Positions 53,624 to 63,032 of a stretch of 64,000 nucleotides of DNA are shown here, one piece after another; the stretch's first letter is position 1, and every line of letters starts with the position of its first letter. The notes beneath the pieces are model-generated. The model was given only the letters and a program-made list of their open reading frames with translations. It ran no database searches and had not been told where the DNA came from. The stretch lies in assembly GCF_022538055.1 (NCBI RefSeq), contig NZ_JAKZAM010000003.1:1-64000 (forward strand). Reading direction: 5' to 3'. The translations under genes and the position numbers were made by a program. This DNA comes from Cognataquiflexum nitidum. Its GTDB lineage: Bacteria; Bacteroidota; Bacteroidia; Cytophagales; Cyclobacteriaceae.

Positions 53624-54424
53624 TTATGCAAGTTTGATTTCTAAATGATTTTGAATAAAAGGGATACTTTGAATGATCATGGGAGAATCTTCCGATCCGG
53701 AGAACACTTGAATAGGATGCTCAAACACCTCTTCGAGATTGGAAGCACACATGACTTCTTTGACAGGGCCTTGGTGAAGAATCCTACCTTTTTTGAGAAG
53801 GATAACCTTGTCAGCATAGTTGGCGGCAAGGTTGAGATCATGCAAAATCGCAAGTACGCCGATATTTCTTTTTTTGATTTTGTGTATTATCCTGAGTACG
53901 TGATGCTGCAAAGCGATATCCATACTTGAGGTAGGCTCATCCAAAAGTAGGTACCTAGGGTATGGTTTTTTGTCCCAAATCTGGGTCAGTACCCTTGCAA
54001 GTTGCACCCTTTGTTTTTCCCCGCCTGAAAGGTTCCCATACAGTTGGTCTTTGAGGTGCCATGTTTGGGTTTCGCTCATGACTTCTTCCAAAAGGTCCTG
54101 CCTATATGAATCTCCACCTGACAACAAGCCCAACTCAACCACCTCCATAGCTTTGAAAGGAAAAGACAATGAACTATGCTGTGGCATAACAGCCCTAACT
54201 AGCGCAAGATTTTTGGCAGAAAATCCATTGATAGGAGATCCATTATAGTCCACTTTTCCATATTTACAGGGAATTTCTCCCGCCAAAACTTTAAACAAAG
54301 TGGACTTCCCTGCTCCATTGGGGCCAAGGATTACCGTTAGTTCGCCCGGAGCGAGCGAAACATTAGCCTTGTCAACTATGGGCATGTTCCGGATGCAGAA
54401 ATGGATATCGTTTGCTTGTAGCAT
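53624..54424 (-). CDS. hmuV: Heme ABC transporter ATP-binding protein HmuV
   Basis: Cytosolic ATPase of the heme importer, about 266 residues. Walker A GPNGAGKST, signature LSGGEKQRVQLARVL and Walker B YLLLDEPTSSMD are intact, and an H-loop HDLNLAA follows. The start was set to the ATG at 54424 (MLQANDIHFCIRNM), one base after the permease stop (TGATATG), instead of 54526, which would overlap the permease gene. It energises HmuU. Confidence 0.93.
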   Translation of the reverse strand: MLQANDIHFCIRNMPIVDKANVSLAPGELTVILGPNGAGKSTLFKVLAGEIPCKYGKVDYNGSPINGFSAKNLALVRAVMPQHSSLSFPFKAMEVVELGLLSGGDSYRQDLLEEVMSETQTWHLKDQLYGNLSGGEKQRVQLARVLTQIWDKKPYPRYLLLDEPTSSMDIALQHHVLRIIHKIKKRNIGVLAILHDLNLAANYADKVILLKKGRILHQGPVKEVMCASNLEEVFEHPIQVFSGSEDSPMIIQSIPFIQNHLEIKLA

Positions 54425-54425
54425 A

Positions 54426-55484
54426 TCAGGATCTGATTTTTTTAACATTAATAATGAGCCAAATAAAAAATGGAGCACCGATGATGGCAGTGATGATTCC
54501 GATAGGCATCTCTGAAGGCATGACAATAGTACGCCCCAATAAATCCGCGAAAGTCAATAACGTAGCCCCAAACAGGAAAGAACCGGGAAGTACCAGCCTA
54601 TGGTCTGCGCCAAACATCATTCTAATGAGATGGGGAACAATGAGCCCTACAAATCCAATGGTCCCTGTGAAGGAAACAGCAGTTCCCACAATCAGGGCAC
54701 TCGAAAAGAGTAGGATGTATTTAACTTTCTGGACATCCACTCCCATGTGAAATGCCTCATTTTCGCCGATAGAAAGGGCATTGAGGTTTTTGAATTGAGA
54801 CATAACCAATAAAACCGGGCCTGAAATAAGCAAAAAGGAAACTCCGACTTTGCTCCAATTGGCCCCACCGACATCTCCCAAACTCCAAAAAGTAAAATTC
54901 CTCAAGGCGGCATCGTCAGCATAAAAGATAACAAGCCCTATCAGTGCTCCCGACAGTGCATTTAAGGCAACTCCTGCGAGAATCAATAAAGAAATATCTG
55001 TCTTACCGGCCCAACTCCCCATTTTGTAAACCAATAGGGTATTGATCAGACCTCCAAGGAAAGCAAAAAGAGGCAACCCAATCCCACCAAAGTAACTTAG
55101 AAAAGGAAGTGTACTGCCAAATACAATGAATATTACCGCAAACAAAGCCCCCCCACTACTTACACCGATGAGACCTGGTTCTACAAGTGGATTTCTAAAC
55201 AATCCCTGCAAGGCTGCTCCGGTAATGCCCAGTCCTCCACCTACCAAAATCGCCATCAAAATTCTTGGAAGGCGGATATGGAGAAGGACATTGGATTGCT
55301 GTTGGGAGAATTCCGTCAATTCCAAACCAATGGAATCCAACAAAATACCCAATACATTGTATAAGGGAATTTGGAATGCTCCCAAAGACAAGGATAAGAG
55401 CGACATCATCGCCAAGGCGAGTCCCATCGACCCTAGAACCAAGTTTTGGGTTTTGTTTTTACGGTATGTCAGTGTTTGTATCAA
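54426..55484 (-). CDS. hmuU: Heme ABC transporter permease HmuU (FecCD family)
   Basis: 352-residue inner-membrane permease of the BtuC/FecCD family with about ten hydrophobic segments. Characteristic parts are RLPRILMAILVGGGLGITGA, GLFRNPLVEPGLIGVSSGGAL and FTGTIGFVGLIVPHLIRMMF. It works as a dimer with HmuV and receives heme from HmuT. The start codon is TTG at 55484, six bases after the hmuT stop; an internal ATG would cut into the first helix. Confidence 0.92.
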   Translation of the reverse strand: MIQTLTYRKNKTQNLVLGSMGLALAMMSLLSLSLGAFQIPLYNVLGILLDSIGLELTEFSQQQSNVLLHIRLPRILMAILVGGGLGITGAALQGLFRNPLVEPGLIGVSSGGALFAVIFIVFGSTLPFLSYFGGIGLPLFAFLGGLINTLLVYKMGSWAGKTDISLLILAGVALNALSGALIGLVIFYADDAALRNFTFWSLGDVGGANWSKVGVSFLLISGPVLLVMSQFKNLNALSIGENEAFHMGVDVQKVKYILLFSSALIVGTAVSFTGTIGFVGLIVPHLIRMMFGADHRLVLPGSFLFGATLLTFADLLGRTIVMPSEMPIGIITAIIGAPFFIWLIINVKKIRS

Positions 55485-55490
55485 AACAAG

Positions 55491-56342
55491 TTAATTTCTA
55501 ACAGCTTTTGCAAGTTCCAAAGCAGCTTTGCCTACCCTAGGGCCGAATCCCGAAAGGTATTGTCCATCCAATGAAATGATCTGATTCTCTCTGAAAGCGG
55601 TGGTATTTTCTATTCCCCTGATATTTTTGACTCCATCCATTCCACCTATCGATTGGATCCCTGAATCAAAAAATAGCAGGTAATCCGGATTCATGGAGAC
55701 CAAAGCCTCCGGAGTCAAGGGGATAAAATCTTTGAACCCTTTACCTACATGTTCTATTCCTGCCATATTGAGCATGGATTCGGCAAAAGTTTCCTCCCCG
55801 GCAACAAAAATCATCTCCTGACCTCTTGCCATTACAAAAGCCATATTGGGTTTTGCGGGTTGGTCTTGTAGATAATTCCCCAATTCTTTCATATCAGACT
55901 CGATAGCAGCATTGATGGCTTTGCCTTTATCAGAAACTTCCAGGTAATCGGCTATTTCTGTTACAATTCTGTAGGTGCCGGCAATATCCTTTGGTTTTTC
56001 AAAAAACCTAATTTGAAGTCCCGCGGCTTCCAATTGCTTGACCACATCCTCAGACATATAACCCTCCTCAGCCAAGACCAAATCGGGACCTAAAGCAAGG
56101 ATTCCTTCCGCTTTGATCTGATTGCGGTAACCTATTGAAGGCAAATCCTTCATTTTGGCAGGATAGGTAGAGGTAATGTCAGTCGCGATGATATCTTCTG
56201 CGAATCCCAGTTCGCTCACCACTTCTGTAATGGTACCTCCTGCTGTGATTATTTTGACTTTTTCTGTGGAAACTTCGGGGTTTTTAGAAGTACAACCGAA
56301 GACAATTATTCCAAGGAGGAATAGACTTACCTTTCTTATCAT
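55491..56342 (-). CDS. hmuT: Heme ABC transporter substrate-binding lipoprotein HmuT
   Basis: 283-residue class III periplasmic binding protein with lipobox IVFGC (Cys17). The fold is recognised by KIITAGGTITEVVSELG, GYRNQIKAEGILALGPDLVL and GHxG-type end segments (GQYLSGFGPRVGKAAL). It delivers heme to HmuU in the periplasm. It is the first gene of the operon, and its promoter with a palindromic operator-like site is at 56370-56401. Confidence 0.9.
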   Translation of the reverse strand: MIRKVSLFLLGIIVFGCTSKNPEVSTEKVKIITAGGTITEVVSELGFAEDIIATDITSTYPAKMKDLPSIGYRNQIKAEGILALGPDLVLAEEGYMSEDVVKQLEAAGLQIRFFEKPKDIAGTYRIVTEIADYLEVSDKGKAINAAIESDMKELGNYLQDQPAKPNMAFVMARGQEMIFVAGEETFAESMLNMAGIEHVGKGFKDFIPLTPEALVSMNPDYLLFFDSGIQSIGGMDGVKNIRGIENTTAFRENQIISLDGQYLSGFGPRVGKAALELAKAVRN

Positions 56343-56369
56343 TATTTAGATTGATTTAAAATAACAGGA

Positions 56370-56401
56370 CAAATATCATTCTATTTGGACTTAATCCAAA
56401 T
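56370..56401 (-). promoter_or_regulatory. hmuT promoter overlapped by a 19-bp palindrome
   Basis: On the minus strand TTTG (56400-56397), then 19 bases, then GATATTTG (56377-56370) fits the Bacteroidota TTTG-N19-TAnnTTTG promoter with one mismatch. The palindrome ATTTGGA-N5-TCCAAAT at 56383-56401 covers the -33 box. It is a candidate site for an iron- or heme-responsive repressor. Expected leader length is about 20 bases. Confidence 0.65.
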
Positions 56402-56664
56402 TAATTTTAATTGATATTTTCTATGAAAAACTGAAAACTATCATTCATTTACTGAATTTGGGTTTTAATAGACTTTGTCTATTAGGGTATTCATTGGTCA
56501 GGAATTCAATTGAAACAAATTATATTTTGTCTGACCTAAACTTGAATGGATAGCCGGGGCATTTCCTTTTAAAAACTAAAATGATCCTTTCAGTCAAATA
56601 GACAAAAAATGTATTTCATAGCTGAATAGTCCAAAAACAAAGTGGATTATATTTCCAAACATCC

Positions 56665-56694
56665 TTTGGTATTAAGCTTTTATAATTAATTTTG
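56665..56694 (+). promoter_or_regulatory. atpD promoter
   Basis: TTTG (56665-56668), an 18-base spacer, and TAATTTTG (56687-56694) match the Bacteroidota promoter pattern, about 45 bp before the atpD ATG. The rest of the 397-bp gap between hmuT and atpD is AT-rich with no other clear feature. Confidence 0.6.
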
Positions 56695-56736
56695 CATTCG
56701 AATTTTAAAGCATCAATCCTTTTTACATCAAAATAA

Positions 56737-58242
<1,506 letters not shown>

Positions 58243-58284
58243 TTTCATCCCGATATTCGGATACATTTAATGTGTTAACACAAC

Positions 58285-58533
58285 ATGATACAATTAACGA
58301 TCATTACACCGGACCAAAAGGTATTTGAAGGGGAAGTTTCGGAGGCTACTTTTCCAGGAGCTAACGGATCCTTTCAGGTATTGAACAACCACGCGGCGAT
58401 TGTTTCCGCATTGGGAAAAGGAACGGTCTCATATACAACAAAGGCAGGGAGAAAAAGCCATACCGTCGAAGGGGGTGTAGTGGAAGTCAAAGACAATAAA
58501 ATTGTCCTCCTTGCTGAGAAAGTTATCGATTAA
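58285..58533 (+). CDS. atpC: ATP synthase F1 subunit epsilon (short form)
   Basis: 82-residue epsilon subunit with only the N-terminal beta-sandwich (QLTIITPDQKVFEGEVSEAT; FQVLNNHAAIVSALGKGTV). The regulatory C-terminal helical hairpin of longer epsilon subunits is missing, as is normal in Bacteroidota, so epsilon-mediated inhibition of ATP hydrolysis is probably absent. It follows atpD by 42 bp and is followed by a terminator. Confidence 0.94.
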   Translation: MIQLTIITPDQKVFEGEVSEATFPGANGSFQVLNNHAAIVSALGKGTVSYTTKAGRKSHTVEGGVVEVKDNKIVLLAEKVID

Positions 58534-58552
58534 TATTAACCTAAATAGAATC

Positions 58553-58587
58553 AAAACCCGACTGAAAAGCCGGGTTTTGTTTTTTTT
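58553..58587 (+). terminator. Terminator of atpDC
   Basis: AAAACCCG (58553-58560) and CGGGTTTT (58571-58578) flank a 10-base loop with additional pairing, followed by G and a long T run. Strong Rho-independent terminator. Confidence 0.9.
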
Positions 58588-58640
58588 AGCCAATTCTAAA
58601 AATCATTTGGAAATGGAAGTCAGAAGATGAATGGAAATAT

Positions 58641-58672
58641 TTTGGTATTGGCAAATTATTATCCTACTTTTG
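58641..58672 (+). promoter_or_regulatory. rpsU promoter
   Basis: TTTG (58641-58644), a 20-base spacer and TACTTTTG (58665-58672) match the Bacteroidota consensus exactly. Transcription would begin near 58678, giving a leader of only about 20 bases that is mostly the ribosome binding site. Confidence 0.75.
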
Positions 58673-58680
58673 CAACCCTG

Positions 58681-58690
58681 AAAGGAGGTG
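58681..58690 (+). promoter_or_regulatory. Strong Shine-Dalgarno sequence of rpsU
   Basis: AAAGGAGGTG is complementary to the 16S rRNA 3' end over nearly its whole length, with GGAGG nine bases before the ATG. Other genes in this window (atpD, ldh, gcvP, nusB) have no such site. In Bacteroidota the anti-Shine-Dalgarno is normally sequestered with help from bS21, so this site fits rpsU autoregulation. Confidence 0.85.
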
Positions 58691-58697
58691 TATACAT

Positions 58698-58892
58698 ATG
58701 ATCATTGTCAACGTAAAAGAGAACGAATCAATCGAGAAGGCGCTAAAGCGTTTCAAAAAGAAATTTGATAAAACAGGTGCCGTAAGAGAGCTCAGAGCGA
58801 GACAGCACTTTGTAAAGCCATCTGTAAAAAACAGAGAACAAGTTATCAAAGCAGCATACAAGCAAAAAATGCAAGAGGCAGAGATGAAGTAA
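58698..58892 (+). CDS. rpsU: 30S ribosomal protein bS21
   Basis: 64-residue ribosomal protein: MIIVNVKENESIEKALKRFK, then RELRARQHFVKPS and a basic C-terminal tail. It binds near the 16S rRNA 3' end on the 30S platform. In Bacteroidota bS21, with bS18 and bS6, occludes the anti-Shine-Dalgarno sequence, so ribosomes lacking bS21 can use a strong Shine-Dalgarno. The gene has its own promoter and terminator, and the xerC-hpf genes follow on the same strand. Confidence 0.97.
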   Translation: MIIVNVKENESIEKALKRFKKKFDKTGAVRELRARQHFVKPSVKNREQVIKAAYKQKMQEAEMK

Positions 58893-58914
58893 TTTTGACT
58901 TTTGAAATAAAATC

Positions 58915-58949
58915 AAAAAGCGCATCTACGAAAGTGGATGCGCTTTTTT
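58915..58949 (+). terminator. Terminator of rpsU
   Basis: AAAAAGCGCATCTAC (58915-58929) pairs with GTGGATGCGCTTTTT around a GAAA tetraloop, with one G-T pair, followed by a T run. Very strong Rho-independent terminator. Confidence 0.92.
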
Positions 58950-59113
58950 TGTCCACCCATACAGCAAGTTTAAATATTCAGGAAACTCGATTCCATAAAA
59001 TTTTTTAATCCTAAGGATCCTATATTGTTCAAAAATCCGGATACTATGATGCAGAATAGATTCCTTTCTTAGGAAATTTATACTAACTTCATTGCAACAT
59101 CTTTCTCGCTTCA

Positions 59114-59998
59114 ATGACCGATTCTTTTATCAATTACCTTGAATTCGAAAAAAGGGCAAGCCGACATACTGTCTTGGCCTACAGAAAGGACTTGGAGCAA
59201 TTCACTGAATTTTGTTTACTCTCCTTCGAAAAAGAAGACATTAGCACCGCAGATCACCCGGAAATCCGTGCTTGGATCATCGATCTCGTCGATCAGGGAC
59301 TGAGTTCAACATCAGTTAATAGAAAAATAGCCACCCTCCGTTCTTTTTACAAATTCCTGATGCGCTCGGGAGAAATCACCAAAGACCCGACTTACAAACT
59401 CCGCGCATTGAAGACGCCGAAGCGGCTGCCGGAATTTGTCCAGGAAGATGCCATTGATAAAGTCTTGGATGAATTGCAGTTTGAGCCTGATTTTGACGGA
59501 CAGCGGGACAAGATCGTCATGGAATTTCTCTACCTGACAGGTGTCCGTCTCTCCGAATTATTGGAACTCAAGTGGAAGGATATCGATTTGGCAGGGGAAG
59601 CGGTGAAAGTTCTCGGAAAGCGGAAGAAAGAAAGAATAATCCCGATCACAGCAGGACTCAAAAAGAATATTGTTTCGTACAGAAAAGTATTTCAGGAAAC
59701 GTTTTCAAATCTACAAGATAGTGACTATTTTATCGTTATAAACAACAAGGAACAAGCTTACCCGATGAAGATTTACCGCATTGTGAAAGAACATTTAGAC
59801 CTTTTTGCTCAGACTACCAAAAGAAGCCCACATCTCTTGAGACACACATTTGCTACTCATTTACTCAACAAAGGCGCTGACCTCAATGCTGTCAAAGACC
59901 TTCTCGGGCATGCCAGCCTAGCCGCAACGCAGGTATACACACACAATTCCATGGAAAAACTCAAGGCTGTGTTTGAACAGGCACATCCGAAAGCTTAA
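59114..59998 (+). CDS. xerC: Tyrosine recombinase XerC-type
   Basis: 294-residue site-specific recombinase that with a partner resolves chromosome dimers at dif. N-terminal SAM-like DNA-binding domain (about 1-90) and catalytic domain with Arg145 (LTGVRLSELL), Lys about 169, His240 and Arg243 (PHLLRHTFATH), His266 (LLGHASLA) and Tyr275 (VYTHNS). The size and the rpsU-xerC-hpf order are those of the housekeeping enzyme, not a phage integrase. The XerC or XerD label cannot be settled from sequence alone. hpf follows after 29 bp. Confidence 0.9.
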   Translation: MTDSFINYLEFEKRASRHTVLAYRKDLEQFTEFCLLSFEKEDISTADHPEIRAWIIDLVDQGLSSTSVNRKIATLRSFYKFLMRSGEITKDPTYKLRALKTPKRLPEFVQEDAIDKVLDELQFEPDFDGQRDKIVMEFLYLTGVRLSELLELKWKDIDLAGEAVKVLGKRKKERIIPITAGLKKNIVSYRKVFQETFSNLQDSDYFIVINNKEQAYPMKIYRIVKEHLDLFAQTTKRSPHLLRHTFATHLLNKGADLNAVKDLLGHASLAATQVYTHNSMEKLKAVFEQAHPKA

Positions 59999-60027
59999 TA
60001 TAAGTTTAACTTTAAACCATTTACGTT

Positions 60028-60333
60028 ATGAAACTTCAAATGCATTCCATCCATTTCGATGCTGATCAAAAACTTATCGATTTCATTCAAAAAAAAGCCG
60101 ATAAACTTGACACCTATTTTGATCGAATAATCGACGGTGAAGTTTTTATGAGACTCGATAAGCATGAAAAAAATGAAAATAAAATTGTTGAAATTAAATT
60201 GAATGTACCGGGCAAAACACTTTTTGCCAAAAATCAAAGTGATTCATTTGAAGCCGCTACAGATGAAGCCATTGAGGGACTTCGCCGGCAACTCAAAAAA
60301 TTTAAGGAAAAAGTAGTCTTGGCAAACCAATGA
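60028..60333 (+). CDS. hpf: Ribosome hibernation promoting factor (short HPF/RaiA)
   Basis: 101-residue protein of the HPF/YfiA family that binds the 30S decoding region in stationary phase. The pattern SIHFDADQKLIDFIQKKADK, then YFDRIIDGEVFMRLD and KTLFAKNQSDSFEAATDEAI is typical. It lacks the C-terminal dimerisation domain of long HPF. Probably co-transcribed with xerC and ended by the hairpin at 60339-60363. Confidence 0.93.
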   Translation: MKLQMHSIHFDADQKLIDFIQKKADKLDTYFDRIIDGEVFMRLDKHEKNENKIVEIKLNVPGKTLFAKNQSDSFEAATDEAIEGLRRQLKKFKEKVVLANQ

Positions 60334-60338
60334 ATATT

Positions 60339-60363
60339 AAATCCCCGCCGAAAGCGGGGATTT
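60339..60363 (+). terminator. Hairpin after hpf
   Basis: AAATCCCCGC (60339-60348) and GCGGGGATTT (60354-60363) form a perfect 10-bp stem with a five-base loop (CGAAA). The T run is short, so it is a moderate terminator. Confidence 0.75.
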
Positions 60364-60374
60364 CCATTGTAAAT

Positions 60375-60564
60375 AATATTTTATGTATATCCGCCTTCTT
60401 ACCGGTATAGGGTTACTTACAGAATGGTCTTGTCCACGATAATGATCGGGATCGACAACCAGAATTTATTGATATTGAGATCTCGCGATATCCGTTCACC
60501 GAGGCAAAGGTGGAGAAAAATGATATTTGGCTACCGGCATAAAAGCGGATAATCATATAATATT
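60375..60564 (+). repeat. Dispersed repeat copy E4 with terminal inverted repeats
   Basis: Left end 60375-60407 and right end 60532-60564 are imperfect inverted copies over about 33 bp (AATATT, TATG, ATCCGC, then CCGGTA). The right end (TTTGGCTACCGG then AAAGCGGATAATCATA) matches ends of E1 and E2. No reading frame is present. Looks like a MITE-type or REP-type element. Confidence 0.65.
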
Positions 60565-60714
60565 TTTTTATGTAAGCTTTATCCCCACAAACCACAATAA
60601 AACTCGGATTGAAGTTCCATTTTAGTAGCCAAATGCTGTCGACCGTGGGCAAGCCCGCATCCGATAAAAGTCCTGCCTAGCCCAACCTGCAACATTGGGG
60701 ATTCTTATAATATC
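60562..60714 (-). repeat. Dispersed repeat copy E5, abutting E4
   Basis: Shares AATATT with the end of E4, so the two copies are back to back. The segment with CTAGCCCAACCTGCAACATT (60678-60697) aligns with 208-216 and flanking bases of E1 over about 65 bp. From here to the chrA end (60774) there is only AT-rich DNA. Non-coding. Confidence 0.6.
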
Positions 60715-60773
60715 TTTTGATTGTTGATAACTCCACAATTACACGAATTGCATTTTTTTGACCCCAATAAAAG

Positions 60774-61973
60774 TCAAGCAAACAGCCAATTGAATCCAAC
60801 TCCTGCTAAAATCCCCACAGCAATAATCAGAGGTGAAGAAAGCTTTGTAAAATTCAATAACAGGTAAGTTCCCAAAATCGCTGCTATATTAAAAAAATCA
60901 GGTTCCAAAGGCTCAAAAAGCAAGTAAGCTGCAGCGATCAACATCCCGCAACTGACTGCATTTATACCTTCCAATGCTGCCCGGACGGGACGGAATTTTT
61001 TCAATTTATCCCAAAATTTGATGACAAAGAATATCAGGAAAGTTCCGGGAAGAAAGATGCCCGCCGAAGCTATAAATCCACCTGTCAATAAACCCAATAC
61101 ACCCTGGTCGCGCATTGACAATGCTCCTACATAAGCACTGATGCTAAAGGTCGGACCGGGAATCCCCTGGGATATGGCATATCCTGTCAAAAATTCCTGT
61201 GATGTAAGAAATTTCTTAAACTCAACAAACTCAGTGAAAAGGTAAGGTACCAATACCTGTCCTCCCCCGAATATCAGACTACCGTTTCGGTAAAAATTTT
61301 CAAATAGAAGCACTGCCTGATTTTTGGTCAGAGCACCCAAAATAGCTGCAAATATCAAAATCCCTCCCCATAGGTAAAAATTTGCCCAAGTAATTACAAG
61401 CTTTTTGTCACCCTCTTCTTTGGGTTCATTTCTGTACTTCAAGGAAGTGGTCACACCGCCAACAAGAAGTAAGAGAGGGAAAATAAAGGGAGAATTGTAG
61501 AAAAAGGAAATAAAAGTAGAGAACATCATCAGGACAGATGCTTCTGTGGTTTTGACCATTTTGAAAATGGTCTTTTGGGCGGCATAGATGATAAAACCTA
61601 TTGCCATAGGCTGAATAAATTTAGCGAAACTCAAAGCTCCAGGGGTATTTTCCTGCAGAAAATCAATTAAAAAAGCTGCAGTAATCATCAATAGCGTAGC
61701 AGGCAATACCCATACAAAAAGCGAAAGGTAGGCGAGATTTGGCCCGCCTACCCTGTATCCGATGGCAGAAATCGTCTGTGTCGAAGTAGGTCCTGGAAGG
61801 ATCTGACAGAGTGCATTCAACTCCCAAAGTTCCTGTTCTTTGATATATCCCCTCCTTGTCACCATCGTATCCAAGACCATGGCAAGAAAAACCTGTGGAC
61901 CTCCAAATGCAGTCAGAGATAGTAATAAAACATCTTTGAGATAGAGATAATACCTGACCTTCCTGACTGACAC
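60774..61973 (-). CDS. chrA: Chromate transporter ChrA (long form)
   Basis: 399-residue CHR-superfamily membrane protein with two homologous halves. The first carries FGGPQVFLAMVLDTMV and CQILPGPTSTQTISAIGYRV; the second FGGGQVLVPYLFTEFVEFKK and SQGIPGPTFSISAYVGALS. ChrA exports chromate by proton or sulfate-linked transport; some homologues have other anion roles. The start codon is GTG at 61973, three bases after the dioxygenase stop, so translation of the pair is coupled. Confidence 0.9.
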   Translation of the reverse strand: MSVRKVRYYLYLKDVLLLSLTAFGGPQVFLAMVLDTMVTRRGYIKEQELWELNALCQILPGPTSTQTISAIGYRVGGPNLAYLSLFVWVLPATLLMITAAFLIDFLQENTPGALSFAKFIQPMAIGFIIYAAQKTIFKMVKTTEASVLMMFSTFISFFYNSPFIFPLLLLVGGVTTSLKYRNEPKEEGDKKLVITWANFYLWGGILIFAAILGALTKNQAVLLFENFYRNGSLIFGGGQVLVPYLFTEFVEFKKFLTSQEFLTGYAISQGIPGPTFSISAYVGALSMRDQGVLGLLTGGFIASAGIFLPGTFLIFFVIKFWDKLKKFRPVRAALEGINAVSCGMLIAAAYLLFEPLEPDFFNIAAILGTYLLLNFTKLSSPLIIAVGILAGVGFNWLFA

Positions 61974-61976
61974 GGC

Positions 61977-62957
61977 TTATTTCTTTAAACCCAATTCCCG
62001 GAGCCTTTCATCTAAAAACTCTCCGGCAGTCGCATCTTCAAATTGCTTGGGATGCTCGGAATCCACACAGCTGTCGAGACAAGTCAGGTCCATTTCAGAC
62101 CTTGGGTGCATGAAGAACGGAATAGAATACCTGCTGGTATGCATCATTTCTCGAGGTGGGTTTACTACCCTATGTATGGTAGACTTCAGTTTTTTATTGG
62201 TCAACCTTTCGAGCATATCACCTACATTGACCACCAACTGGTCAGGTAGTGCAGTGATAGGAATCCATTTCCCGTCTTTTCTCAACACCTGCAGTCCATC
62301 TGTGCTTGCCCCCATTAGGAGGGTAATAAGGTTGATATCTCCATGTTCGGCAGCACGGACTGCATCTGCAGGGACAGCGTCCGGGTTTTCGATAGGGAAA
62401 TAATGGATTTGCCTCAAAATGGAATTTCCATAAGCCACTTTATCTTCAAAGTAATTTTCATCCAATTCCAGATAAAGGGCTATTGCTTTGAGCATGTTTT
62501 TTCCCGCTGCTTCCAATGTTCTATACGCTTCATTGGCGATTTCTTTAAATTCGGGGACTTCCGATGGCCAGATATTTCCGGGATATTCTTTTTTGGTTTC
62601 GTCGCTGTCAGGGATAGCATCCAGCTCTTGACCCACATGGTAAAATTCCTTTAAATCACCGGTATTCCTCCCCTTGGCATGTTCTTTTCCTTTACCGGTA
62701 TATCCTCTTTGAAAGCCGATTTCAGGTTTCTCGTATTTTGACTTCACCTCGTCAGGCAATAAAAAAAACTTCTTGATCACAGCATAAAGCTTGTCCTGTA
62801 GTTCTTTATTGAGTCCATGGTTTTTGATGGCCACAAATCCGATGTTGTTGTAAGCTTCTCCCAACTTTTGGACAAATGCCTGCTTTTGGTCAGGGTTGCC
62901 CGAAGTGAAATCCGCAAGATCCAAAGAAGGGATTTCATTAAATAATATATCTTTCAT
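61977..62957 (-). CDS. Isopenicillin N synthase-like 2-oxoglutarate/Fe(II) dioxygenase
   Basis: 326-residue non-heme iron oxygenase. N-terminal DIOX_N-like domain (PSLDLADFTSGNPDQKQAFV; YNNIGFVAIKNHGL) and a jelly-roll core with iron ligands HGDINLITLL (HxD) and His in TIHRVVNPP, and RYSIPFF with the 2-oxoglutarate-binding Arg. Such enzymes hydroxylate or oxidise small molecules; the substrate is unknown. It is upstream of chrA in the same transcript; a functional link is not obvious. Confidence 0.85.
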   Translation of the reverse strand: MKDILFNEIPSLDLADFTSGNPDQKQAFVQKLGEAYNNIGFVAIKNHGLNKELQDKLYAVIKKFFLLPDEVKSKYEKPEIGFQRGYTGKGKEHAKGRNTGDLKEFYHVGQELDAIPDSDETKKEYPGNIWPSEVPEFKEIANEAYRTLEAAGKNMLKAIALYLELDENYFEDKVAYGNSILRQIHYFPIENPDAVPADAVRAAEHGDINLITLLMGASTDGLQVLRKDGKWIPITALPDQLVVNVGDMLERLTNKKLKSTIHRVVNPPREMMHTSRYSIPFFMHPRSEMDLTCLDSCVDSEHPKQFEDATAGEFLDERLRELGLKK

Positions 62958-63032
62958 CAGCGAAACTTTGATTTTTATTATTCAGCAATATATCCCAAAT
63001 TTAGATAATTTCGCTTTCAGACCTTCATCACT

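Noticed and set aside
59114..59998. Phage or element integrase
   Set aside because: Size, sequence and the rpsU-xerC-hpf neighbourhood are those of the housekeeping Xer recombinase; no phage genes or attachment sites are nearby.
60375..60714. Integron attC sites
   Set aside because: GCCCAAC-like words recall attC core sites, but no matching GTTRRRY partner at the right place, no gene cassettes and no integron integrase are seen.
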